Assembly (NCBI GenBank): GCA_037447655.1
Contig: JBBHKE010000037.1
Span: 1 to 25,204 of the forward strand
Direction of reading: 5' to 3'
Origin: Zygnema cylindricum
Lineage: Eukaryota; Streptophyta; Zygnematophyceae; Zygnematales; Zygnemataceae
DNA length: 25,204 bases
Made by a program: the position numbers and the translations under genes. Below, one piece after another: positions 17,270-25,204 of the stretch (the stretch's first letter is position 1; every line of letters begins with the position of its first letter). The notes under the pieces were generated by a model, which did no database searches, had not been told where the DNA came from, and saw only the letters and a program-made list of their open reading frames with translations.

Positions 17270-17740
17270 TATCCACACTACTTGTGGTGAATTTGTCGGA
17301 ATCTTGTTTGTGGGAGTGCTGTTTTTTTTGGGTAACCTGTTTCACTGCAAATACAAACCAAACAATTTAAAAAAAAAGAAAACATTTTTCCTGTTTTGGT
17401 ACAGACCCTATCCACACTATTTGTGTTGAATTGGTCGGAATCTTTTTTGTGGGAGTGTTATTTTTTCCGTCAACCTGTTTCACCGCAAATCCAAACCAAA
17501 CATTTTTCCTATTTTTGTATAATTTTCTCATTTTTGGGTCTATCTACACTATTTATGGTGAATTTGTCAGAAACTTGATTGTGGGAGTGCTGTTTTTTTC
17601 CGTCAACCTGTTTCATTGCAAATCCAAACCAAACAATTTAAAAGAAAGAAAAACATTTTTCTTGTTTTGGTACAGTTTCTGATTTTTGGCCGTATCCACA
17701 CTATATATGGCGAATTTGTTTGTCATGCAGAAATTATGGC
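17270..17740. repeat. Diverged tandem repeat, units of about 132-152 bp
   Basis: Units start at tatccacacta or similar at 17270, 17409, 17541 and 17693 (the last partial). Shared blocks are tatggtgaatttgtc, ggaatctt, gtgggagtgctgttttttt, aacctgtttca-tgcaaat and ccaaaccaaacaattt. Unit length varies by deletions in the A/T runs. Plus-strand short frames in this stretch are repeat shadows. Confidence 0.88.
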
Positions 17741-17743
17741 TGA

Positions 17744-17907
17744 AAATACGTTGGAAAAGAACTAATTGGAGCCGTTGTGAATGCTCTTGGAAAGGTTGTC
17801 ACCAGAGTGATCTCTGCAATGGCGTCAAACACGGAAAGAATTATGAAGGGCTAGCATTTTATAATTTAGGATACGAAAGATGTTTCGTAAGTTATAAAAA
17901 AAACTAG
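17744..17907 (+). pseudogene. Possible terminal exon or relic with two overlapping open frames
   Basis: After tttgtttgtcatgcag (acceptor-like, ending 17730), two frames stay open. One, 17744-17854, gives KYVGKELIGAVVNALGKV, then RVISAMASNTERIMKG and a stop; it is hydrophobic with a helical look. The other, from 17731 to 17907, gives a Cys-rich stretch (WSRCECSWKGCHQSDLC) before its stop. Only one could be real. Neither has a recognised family. The blocks are locally GC-richer than neighbours, which is why they are noted. Confidence 0.2.
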
Positions 17908-17909
17908 GG

Positions 17910-18213
17910 GGATTTCATTCGTGTTTAGTGACAAAAAAAATAGGAAACATTATTTTTGAGATCGCTTTTTTTATAAGCAAATTGTGATGGTTTAAGGAAT
18001 TTTTTTCGCCCTTTTTGATGTAAAAAATGTGATGTGTGGTATAATTGCTATTACGAAATTTTCTTTTATGTTCAATATATGAATACTACGTGGATGTCAT
18101 TCGCGTTTAGTTGCCAAAAAAACAAAAAATATTATGTTTCAGGACGCTTTTTTGATGTGTTTGTGTTGGGATAAGGCACTTTTCTGGTCTTTATTGATAT
18201 AGAAAATGTGATG
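17910..18213. repeat. 182-bp tandem repeat, second unit split by copia B2
   Basis: Unit 1 is 17910-18091. Unit 2 begins at 18092 (ggatgtcattcgcgtttag compared with ggatttcattcgtgtttag) and is cut at 18213 by the LTR of B2, resuming at 24873 (gtgtggtatagttg, compared with gtgtggtataattg in unit 1). Unit 1 therefore gives the approximate empty target site, aaaatgtgatgtgtggtata. Confidence 0.8.
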
Positions 18214-18546
18214 TGCAATTCAATGTCCTCCATTGGACTACAAAATTCAGGAAGCCTCTAGATAGTTTTTAACTAACCCACTTCAAGCCACAACCACTGC
18301 TGCCCAAAACAACAAACTGACAGTCTGCTTGCACCCGTGTGCAGCCTGGACTCCCTTGAGTCCGTAGCAAAAAAGAATCACTGAAAACGGCCAACCAGCC
18401 GATAAGTTATGAGCCGGCAAAAATGCCAATTTTATACAAATCTCTCTTAGTGAGAGGTGACTACCTACTAAATTTTCCTAAGTCCTAACCCCCTCTCACA
18501 GCCCCTATCTACTGAAGTACGAACCAATCATAGGACTGTAAAGTAC

Positions 18547-18867
18547 AGACTAGGTTTCTTACGAGTTGGCCCGGTTGGTGAGAGCGGTGAGAGTCATATT
18601 TTACACCCAAAAAATGTGTTATTCTCACCGATCGCAAGATACCGCCCGGGTACCTCACATTTAACCTTAGGGTTTTTGGGTGGTGGTGTTTTTTTTTTAA
18701 TAAAAAAAAACACGAATGAGAATAAAACCCTGAACATATTTATACACACGACGTCCGCGCGGCGCGGCTCGTCGTAAAACGGAATGAAACGGGAGGGACG
18801 TGGACGCGTGCGCCGCATCCTCTCACCGCTCTCACCGTTTGTCGGTAGCGCGAAAATTGCTCAGTTC
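18547..18867. repeat. Extra segment in B2 3' LTR with internal 17-bp inverted repeat
   Basis: Present in this LTR and, from 18775 rightward, in the family-B piece at 7203, but absent from B2's 5' LTR (where aagtac joins aaaaaggtactac at about 24193-24208). It contains ggtgagagcggtgagag (18577-18593) and its exact inverse ctctcaccgctctcacc (18820-18836). The beginning, gagttggcccggttggtgag, resembles a tRNA A box. It may be a small inserted element, or an ancestral part lost from the other LTR by deletion between short gtac repeats. Confidence 0.7.
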
Positions 18868-19258
18868 ACAAAGGTACTACAGCCAATGTCCTTTCAGTAC
18901 GGCCTGTGTACGACTAGGCCACTGAGTGGACGCATGTCACCCTTCCACTCGTCCGTATGTTCCCCGGAATTCTTGCGACCAAATGTTATCCCTCCACGTG
19001 GCGCCAGGTCATGCCACGTCCATAAACGCCAAAGTGACCATTTCGCGATCTCGACAGTGATGTGTGCCGTCGGATTAAATCTGACATTAAATGTCGGCCG
19101 TCGAAACAATGTGTGATTCATTTGTTTCGTGCGAAATGACGTCCACACTAAACTTTAACTAGTTCTATGTTCCTTCGTACATATTTTAGTTAATCGGTTT
19201 CAGTAACATACAATAGTTTAAATACATATCGAACCCTTTATATCCTAACGGACTTCTA

Positions 19259-19317
19259 AGGCCGACTAGTTAGAGCTAACGGCTACGCCGCGCTCTGGCG
19301 GTCGGAGGTTCGAGTCC
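19259..19317 (+). promoter_or_regulatory. tRNA-like A and B boxes in B2 3' LTR
   Basis: aggccgactag (19259-19269) and the perfect B box ggttcgagtcc (19307-19317), 48 nt start to start. One base of the A box differs from the two sister copies. gtagccacggctcc and a CT run follow (about 19383-19412). Antisense to the element. Confidence 0.6.
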
Positions 19318-19540
19318 TGCCGGACTCAACCTTTTGTTGAGAGTGACTTAAGTCACTCTTTAGTCCTGCCTATGGAGCTGAGGTAGCCACGGCTCCATCA
19401 CTCTCTCTCTCTCCTTCAGTGACTACAAAAAGTATTGGGGCAAGAGAGAAGAGATGGAGGCAAGTTGCTTGCATTTTTCTTATCTGTTTCCGCTAATATA
19501 TTCAGACCTAAAAAATACCCAAAAACTAGTTATTTCAACA

Positions 19541-19553
19541 CTCCCATTATTTT
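19541..19553 (-). other. Polypurine tract of element B2
   Basis: Minus strand AAAATAATGGGAG immediately before the 3' LTR start TGTTGAAA. The same tract occurs at 7975-7987 beside the partial family-B LTR. Confidence 0.8.
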
Positions 19554-20109
19554 CTAGTCTAATATTAACTTTTCTTTTAATCCACATTTTTCCCTACAAT
19601 ATTTTAACTTTGGAGAGGGCACAAGTTTGGTCATCATGTCAGCCACCATTTCTTCATCGAATTTATACACAAAATTTACAATTTTATTTTTAACCTTTAC
19701 CCTCACGAAGCTCAAGCTTATGTCCATATACTTAGCCTTGAATTGATGTTTTGGATTGGCTGAAATAGTAATGGCAGCTTGATTATCACAAAAAACTTCA
19801 TGCACTCCCTCTTTCATATACCCCAATTCTTGCAACAAGGATTTGACCCACATCAACTCTTTCACAGATGAACAAGAGGCCATATACTGAGCCTCCATAG
19901 TAGATTGAGCAACCACCTTTTGTTGCTTACTGCTCCAACAGCAAGGACCTTCCCCCACACACAACACATTCCCAGAATTGCATCTTCTCATATATGCATC
20001 CCGATAACCGGCATCACTCCAGGTAATGATGTCAGTGTGCTCCCCTCCCAAATGCAACCATAACTCTCTGGTTCCTACCAGATATCTCATGACTCTCTTG
20101 GCTTTCTCC
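19554..20109 (-). pseudogene. RNase H of element B2
   Basis: One open piece of 178 residues (19554-20090) covers the copia RNase H: MRYLVGTRELWLHLGG, TWSDAGYRDAYM (Asp), SSKQQKVVAQSTMEAQYMA (Glu), FCDNQAAITI (Asp), KYMDISLSFVRVKVKNKIV and the tail MTKLVPSPKLKYCREKCGL to a natural stop. The usual KHxDI His is Tyr here, while the sister copy at 8150-8170 keeps His. A stop near 20109 separates it from RT. The domain degrades the RNA template during reverse transcription. Confidence 0.9.
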
Positions 20110-21224
20110 TAATCTCTCTTCCTACGATCGTTAAGATTCCTACTAAGGACTCCTAGTGCTGCCACTATGTCCAGCCTTCTACAGTTCATAAAATAGATTA
20201 AACTTCCTACGACCTGTGTATAAGGGATAGACTTCATAAACTCTCTCTCCTCAGGACTCATCTGATCGTCTAAGATTATCATTCCTCCTTCTACACTCCT
20301 ATCACTTAATTTTTTCAAGTCCATGGGAGTGGTACAATTGTTTGCCTTTTCCATCAGGAATTTCTCAAGCATATTACCTATTGCTTCTTTCTGAGTAAGT
20401 CTTATAATCCTTTTCCCCCTATCTCTCTCCATTTGGATCCCCAAAATGTATCTTGCCTCACTTAAATCTTTCATATCAAATCTGCTTCTAAGATCTTTCT
20501 TTAGCCTATTGATCTTTTCCAAAGACTTATTGAGCACAAACAAATCATCCACATAGATTGCAATTAAAAATACACATTTCTCATCTTCAAACATATAGAT
20601 ATAATGGTCAAAGCTGATCAGGATATATCTAAGACCAGTGAGAAACTCATCTAGTTTCTTATTCCACTGTCAGGGAGCCAGCTTAAGTCTATATAGGGAC
20701 TTTATGAGCCTGCAGACTTTGCTCTCTTCCCCATTCTCCACGAATCCCTATGGTTGTCGCATGAAGATTTCTTCCTCTAACTCACCATTGAGAAATGCGG
20801 TCTTAATATCTATGTGATGAATTTCGAAGTCTTCCGCTGTTGCTAGACTGAGGAGAATCCTTACTAATGGGAACCGAACAACTGGAGCAAACCTCTCGTC
20901 ATAGTTAATCCCCTCTTTTTGGGTGAACCCTTTTGCTACCAAACGAGCTGTATATCTCTCAATGGTATTATCTGGGTTTAGTTTTAGTTTAAATACCGAT
21001 TTACACCTAATAGGTTTTCTGTCTAGAGGATAATCCGCTAGTTCCCAAGTATTTGCTTCCATGATGGAAGCCATCTTATCATTTATGGCTCTAATCCATC
21101 GATCTTTTTGTAGGTGGTTCACTGCCTCCAAGTATGACAAAGGCTCATCAGGATGAGATAGCTTGGTTACTTTTAGCAGTGTGTTTCTCTTGTATCCATT
21201 TCCTGCTCCTTCTCCCTCCCTCAA
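20110..21224 (-). pseudogene. Reverse transcriptase of element B2
   Basis: Two open pieces. 20748-21224 holds KDRWIRAINDKMASI, LVAKGFTQKEGINYDERFAP and HHIDIKTAFLNGELEEEIFM, with the first catalytic Asp in HIDIKTAFL. After stops around 20690-20750 (in the QPxGFV region), 20109-20594 holds MFEDEKCVFLIAIYVDDLFVL (catalytic YVDD), SEARYILGIQMERD, CTTPMDLKK and IPYTQVVGSLIYFMNC. All polymerase motifs of copia RT are present. Only stops and a TAA near 20670 disable it. Confidence 0.92.
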
Positions 21225-22562
21225 ACTCTGAAGCTGGAATGGAAGGAAGTCTCGGGTTTCTCCTTACTGTCTCATCGTCTCCCCTATTCATGGAAGCCGG
21301 TTCCAGTTCCTACTCTTCTGTCTCCTCGAAGTCCATAGGAATATGTGAGGTGTCCGGTAGATCTCTTGTATCTTCGATCTCCCCTGAATCTGCAATCAAT
21401 GTTTTACTCATGTCCTTTTCGGGAAAGGCAAGACTATCCTCGCTTTCAGACTCAAAATGGATTTTTATCTTTTTGGTTTATTTGAATGGGTCAAATGACT
21501 TCCCTTCATCCATGACAACTAGGTGTTTGATCAGAATAATATCTTACTTTGCTAAGTCATAGACTCTATATCCTTTGACATCCTCATCGTATCCTACAAA
21601 GTATCCAAGTTTGCCCTTAGCATCTAGTTTCCAGTTTTTTTTATCCGTATCAAAGCTGTAAACTTGGCTACCGAATACTTTAAGGTGTGAGATATCTGGT
21701 TTCTTTCAAACCCATCTCTCATAAGGTGTCATTCACTTTACGGCTGAGGTAAGGACTCTATTCTTAATGTAGTTGACACAGTTCATGGCTTCTGCCCAAA
21801 ATCTCTTTACTATTTTCTTGTTAGCCAACATACTACACACACTCTCACCTAGTGTTCGGTTTAATCTTTTAGCTACCCCATTTTGTTCTGGGTTATACGG
21901 TACAATTTTCTGGTGCTGAACACCCTCATCTCTCAGGTATTCCTCCAACTGGTTAGAGGTATATTCTCCCCTATTATCACTCCTTATTCTCTTAATGGGG
22001 GTTCCATGCAACTTCTCACTCCAGGCTTTATATTCTTTAAAATAAGTTGATGTTTCAGACTTTGTTTTTAGGAAGTAGACTTTGGAGTACCTAGACCAAT
22101 CATCGGTTATTGTTAACATAAACCTCTTCTTCCAACCGAAGGTACTCTTGCAGGTCCCCAGATATCTATGTGAACTAGATCTAGTACCTTTTCCCCCTTA
22201 TATGTGGCGGCTTTGGGAAAAGGAAGTCTGTGAGCTTTTCCTTGTGCACATCCACTACAATCATCCACAGTTTTATTATCACCAAACTGAATGCCTTCTA
22301 CTACACCAAGCTTCTTCATTTCCCTCAACCTATCAAAATGCACATGCCCCAACCGCTTATGTCAAATCATCAATTATGGATCACCAACATAATAAGCATT
22401 CTTCTTTTCATTACTCAAGTTAAGGCTAAACATGCCTTGGCTACCCTTATCTGCCATGAAGTAGACTTCATCCCCATACTCAGCTGTAAAGACTTCATTT
22501 CTTGTGAAGGTATGAAACTCTTTATCATCTAATTCAAATGTAGAGAAAAGATTTTTGCTCAC
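21225..22562 (-). pseudogene. Integrase and C-terminal linker of element B2
   Basis: Minus strand order: KNLFSTFELDDKEF (22374-22562); a stop replacing Trp just before HKRLGHVHFDRL; DDCSGCAQGKAHRL completing the HHCC zinc site; LVHIDIWGPA (first Asp); a frame break near 22113; then MLTITDDWSRYSKVYFLKTKSE, RSDNRGEYTSNQLEEYL (second Asp) and NPEQNGVAKRLNRTLGE (Glu) in a 128-residue piece (21733-22119). The tail has KGKLGYFVGYDEDVKGYRVYD (about 21560-21610) and a Ser/Glu-rich linker towards RT. Zinc and DDE residues are kept. It would insert the cDNA, producing 5-bp duplications. Confidence 0.9.
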
Positions 22563-22913
22563 CTGGGGAATGTAGAGTACATCTGAGAATCTGAGTATAG
22601 AAGTTTAACCCTCCACTAAGACTTTCAGATCTACAGACCCCACTAGATTTGTAGTAACCACTCTCCCATCCCAATACTTTATCTCTACAGTAGGCATCTT
22701 TCTTATCTTAGTGAAAAGTTGCTTATCACGACACATATACATGGATGCACCTGAGTTTATGATCCATCCTACCAGTGGAGCTTCCCCAATTGCTCCAAAA
22801 ACACACTTCTGTCTCCGAGGGATCTCCTTCTCCTCCAGACTCTTGTCAAGAAGAAGCTCCCCATCCTCCTCAGAGGATTTGTCCTCGGTTTCTCCTATCA
22901 CCTTTGTGACCAC
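22563..22913 (-). pseudogene. Protease of element B2, catalytic Asp changed to Asn
   Basis: A 102-residue open piece (22605-22913) contains the linker KSSEEDGELLLDKSLEE, then VGWIINSGASMYMCRDKQLF, KIRKMPTVEIKYWDG and VGSVDLKVLVEG. Copia proteases have D-S-G at the active site. Here it is N-S-G, codon AAC at 22757-22755, one transition from GAC. A stop occurs near 22604. With Asn the enzyme should be inactive even if the frame were open. Confidence 0.88.
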
Positions 22914-23873
22914 GAGTGTTTTTTTCTTCCCTCCGAAAAAACCCCCTCCACAGTTCTCTTGGAGCCTAAGCTCTTACAGCTTGACACAATCCGCGATAAA
23001 GTGTCTTGGCTTTTTTCAAAAATGACAAAGGCCCTTTGGGGGCCTCGGTCCTCCAAACTGATCTCTTTCCCCTTTGTACGGTTCCTTCGAATCATTCCCC
23101 CATCGGTCCCCTCCTGCAGCTAGAGCTTGAATGCTCTTTCCTCCTCACCTAATCTCCATGGTGTTTTCATGCACAAGTATCATCTGGAACAATGTATTCC
23201 ACTTCCACGAACTATCACTCGTTTCGTGTACTCGGTACACTATGTTCTCGTACTCGTCTGGTAACTTCACGATGAGAGTGTCAACTTTCATCTTTATTGT
23301 ACTTGTCCACCCGGCATTTTCCATCTCCACATACAAACAAGAAACATCATTACAATAATCTAACATCTTTCCTCCTTTGTAAGTGTAACTCACTAGCTTT
23401 TGTTCAGCCAACTGGAGCTCTTAAATAGTACTTGCTCTATAGATCTCCACCAAACTCACCAACAACTCCTCGGCCTTGTAAATATGAAGGTGAAGAGTGG
23501 CCAGAGCTTGAGTGAGGTGCCTTAGATTGAAGTTCTACGCAATCATATTTACGTCTTCCCACATTTGAGTATTGTTTTCCACGGTCTTCATAACTGCCAC
23601 TCCCGGTGCCGTGGCAATAGGGGTGAGGGGTGTCTCCTCCCCTTTCCCCTTTTTGGACACATTGCTGTCCCCGTCATCTACCTCCTCTGCTGAAGCAGTC
23701 GTTGCTGCACGTTACCTTACTCCTCCAAATCCTGTGGAGTTCCCGATGGTGTACATTTCACTTGTCCACTAACCACCCCAGTATCGTTTTTCGCACAAAG
23801 CCCCCATCATCATGGCTTCCCAATAGATGAACCCAGATCCATTGAAGGTGGGCACCGTAGAGGAAGGGCCCAT
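22914..23873 (-). pseudogene. Gag of element B2
   Basis: Starts with ATG at 23873-23871 inside the primer site: MGPSSTVPTFNGSGFIYWEA, then MMMGALCEKRYWGG and a stop. Later pieces include LVSYTYKGGKMLDYCNDVSC, VSCLYVEMENAGWTSTIKMK and VDTLIVKLPDEYENIVYRVH (23145-23411), the central helical part of copia gag. The zinc knuckle is at 23027-22986: CHF, then TGA in place of the second Cys, KKPRHFIADC. Apart from that codon, spacing fits Cys-X2-Cys-X4-His-X4-Cys. The part 23470-23800 is more degraded. Confidence 0.88.
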
Positions 23874-23877
23874 AACC
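23866..23877 (-). other. Primer binding site of element B2: half-tRNA (initiator Met) type
   Basis: In element orientation the LTR ends GAATTGCA and is followed at once by GGTTATGGGCCC, complementary to the initiator tRNA-Met anticodon arm (gggcccataacc on the plus strand). The gag ATG lies within it. It is the same arrangement as in element A, in a clearly different family. Confidence 0.85.
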
Positions 23878-24872
23878 TGCAATTCTTTGTCATCCATTGG
23901 ACTACAGAATCCAAGAAGCCTCTAGATAGTTTTTAACTATCCCACTTCAAGCCACAACCACTGCTGCCCAAGACATGAAACTGACAATCTGACTGCACCC
24001 TTATGCAGCCTAGACTCCCATGAGTCCGTAGCAAAAAAGAATCACTCAAAACGGCCAACAAGCCGATAAGTTATGAGTCGGCAAAAATGCCAATTTTATA
24101 CAAAGCTCTCTTAGTGAAAGGTGACTACCTACCAGATTTTCCTAAGTCCTAAACCCCTCTCTACTGAAATACAAACCAATCATATGACTAACAAGTACAA
24201 AAAGGTACTACGACCGATGTCTTTTCTGTACGGCCTGTGTACGACTAGGCCACTAGGTGAACGCGTGTCACCCTTCGATTCGTCCGTATGTTCCCCGAAA
24301 TTCTTGTGACCAAATTTTATCCCTCCACGTGGCGCCAGGTCATGCCACGTCCATAAACGCCAAAGTGACCATTCCGCGATCTCGGTAGTGATGTGTGCCG
24401 TCGGATTAAATGCGACATTAAATGTCAGCCGTCGAAACAAATGTCTGATTCATTTGTTTCATGCGAAATGACGTCCGCACGAATCTTTAACTAGTTCTAT
24501 GTTCCTTCGTACATATTTTAGTTAATCGCTTTCAGTAACATACAATAGTTTAAATACATATCGAACCCTATATATCCTAACGGACTTCTACGGCCGACTG
24601 GTTAGAGCTAACGGCTACGCCGCGCTCTGGCGGTCGGAGGTTCGAGTCCTGCCGGACTCAACCTTTTGTTGAGAGTGACTTAAGTCACTCTTTAGTCTTG
24701 CCTATGGAGCTGAGGTAGCCACGGCTCCATCACTCTCTCTCTCTCCTTCAGTGACTACAAAAAGTATTGGGGCAAGAGAGAAGAGATGGAGGCAAGTTGC
24801 CTACATTTTTCTTATCTATTTCCGCTAATATATTCAGACCTAGAAAATACCTAAAAACTAGTTATTTCAACA
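23878..24872 (-). repeat. 5' LTR of element B2
   Basis: 995 bp from tgcaattc to tttcaaca. It includes agactcccatgagtc hairpin words, gccgataagttatgag, the gtggcgccaggtcatgcc block, tRNA-like boxes, aagtcactctttagtc and a CT run. It lacks the approximately 320-bp block of its partner. It is followed directly by the resumed 182-bp repeat unit. Confidence 0.92.
24591..24649 (+). promoter_or_regulatory. tRNA-like A and B boxes in B2 5' LTR
   Basis: cggccgactgg (24591-24601) and the perfect B box ggttcgagtcc (24639-24649), 48 nt start to start, with a T-arm that can pair at four of five positions (ggagg with cctgc). No matching acceptor stem is present. gtagccacggctcc and CT repeats follow. Antisense to the element. 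Confidence 0.6.
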
Positions 24873-25204
24873 GTGTGGTATAGTTGGTTTTAAGAATTTT
24901 ATTTTCCGTTTTTACATTATTACAAGGAATATGTCGTCTCTTACCCTACTTTTCGCCTTGTAAGCTATTGAATTTCAGTTTTTTCAATATCCATATTATA
25001 TTGTGCATCTATATTACTAGCGTGATTTATGTTCTATGGGTAGTTTTTTCCATTGAATGTTTTGTGTTCTTTTGGTGTTCCATAGTTTTGCTAATATTCC
25101 AATGTTTGAAGTTGTTTAACTAATTTCACTTTTAGTTTGTCGAGGATTCGTTGCATGCTATTGTTGTAATCTATGAACATTTTGTGGCATCATATTTTTA
25201 GAAG
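24873..25204. other. Right flank of B2: rest of 182-bp repeat unit and AT-rich sequence
   Basis: The first ~45 bases continue the tandem unit interrupted at 18213. The remainder is T-rich with short frames only and resembles the intron-like sequence left of B2. No gene is supported. Confidence 0.5.

Larger units (their letters stand above)
18214..19540 (-). repeat. 3' LTR of element B2, with extra ~320-bp segment
   Basis: Begins tgcaattc and ends tttcaaca on the plus strand. It aligns with 23878-24872 except for an additional block at about 18547-18867. Outside that block it resembles the family-B piece in element A (7290-7974) more closely than its own partner LTR. For example it shares ggacgcatgtcacccttccactcg with that piece, where the partner differs at several bases. 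The two LTRs of one element should start identical, so exchange with another copy is likely. Confidence 0.9.
18214..24872 (-). mobile_element. Copia element B2: full-length but inactive Ty1/copia retrotransposon
   Basis: LTRs lie at 18214-19540 (3') and 23878-24872 (5'). Between them, on the minus strand, are the primer site, gag, protease, integrase, RT, RNase H and polypurine tract. Each domain has one or a few stops or shifts, so it is less decayed than element A. It belongs to the family whose sequence patches element A. No perfect 5-bp duplication is seen: the left flank ends tgatg and the right flank begins gtgtg. Comparison with the neighbouring repeat unit suggests about four bases were lost at the right junction, or that the two ends come from different insertions. 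Confidence 0.92.

Noticed and set aside
17396-17682. Overlapping plus-strand ORFs with repeated hydrophobic stretches
   Set aside because: They are produced by the 130-150 bp tandem repeat and are not consistent between units.
17270-17740. CRISPR-like array
   Set aside because: Units are long, diverged, of unequal length and without unique spacers. The setting is eukaryotic.
18784-19116. 110-residue plus-strand ORF (and relatives at 7217 and 24121) as a gene
   Set aside because: It recurs only because the LTR recurs. Frames differ in length between copies and no domain is seen.
24584-24660. A genuine tRNA gene in the family-B LTR (A box, perfect B box)
   Set aside because: The acceptor-stem ends do not pair, the D and anticodon arms are poor, and the same sequence recurs in every LTR copy. 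Treated as a tRNA-like LTR module.

Overview
The window is a repeat-dominated stretch of a nuclear eukaryotic genome. I find no intact protein-coding gene. Almost everything that can be named is a decayed mobile element: two Ty1/copia LTR retrotransposons, a solo LTR, a reverse-transcriptase (LINE-like) pseudogene, a non-autonomous hAT element, an inverted-repeat (foldback) family, and several mini- and microsatellites. The organism cannot be fixed from this sequence. A plant or alga is the best guess, from the copia pol type, the long CT-rich LTRs and the AT-rich, intron-like intergenic sequence. The copia primer sites match the anticodon arm of initiator tRNA rather than its 3' end. That is the half-tRNA priming described for Drosophila copia and, as I recall, for some algal copia elements, and it argues against an ordinary angiosperm copia lineage.

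Left part (1-4690). A degenerate T-rich repeat and a possible hAT end occupy 1-516. Nondescript AT-rich sequence follows, then a 450-bp non-autonomous hAT element (1145-1594) with 12-bp TIRs and an imperfect 8-bp target duplication. A frameshifted minus-strand reverse transcriptase lies at about 2235-4478.

Middle part (4690-14190). An inverted-repeat element (arms about 4985-5475 and 5546-5967) was split by copia element A (5970-14132, minus strand, TSD acgca). The end of the right arm reappears on the far side of A, at 14138-14185. Element A is itself a mosaic. A solo LTR of a related element (9443-10332, plus strand, TSD caccc) sits inside its RT gene. A 1.5-kb stretch (7203-8727) was replaced by sequence of a second copia family, B, consisting of RT tail, RNase H, polypurine tract and a partial LTR. 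That pattern is what template switching during reverse transcription would leave.

Right part (14190-25204). Short tandem repeats come first (14596-14671, 14767-14897), then a second, rearranged copy of the foldback family (about 15304-15900). A gene-like but uninterpretable zone follows (16073-17907: TATA box, short ORFs, splice-like sites, 130-150 bp tandem repeats). Copia element B2 (18214-24872, minus strand) is inserted in the second unit of a 182-bp tandem repeat. B2 keeps recognisable gag, protease, integrase, RT and RNase H, all with stops, and its two LTRs differ by an approximately 320-bp segment.

All the LTR types here carry the same module, antisense to the element: a tRNA-like pair of Pol III A and B boxes, then a CAGCCATGG-type motif, then a CT-rich run. 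A free-standing copy lies at 14417-14580. This shared module, together with the half-tRNA primer sites that contain the gag start codon, is the most unusual feature of the window.
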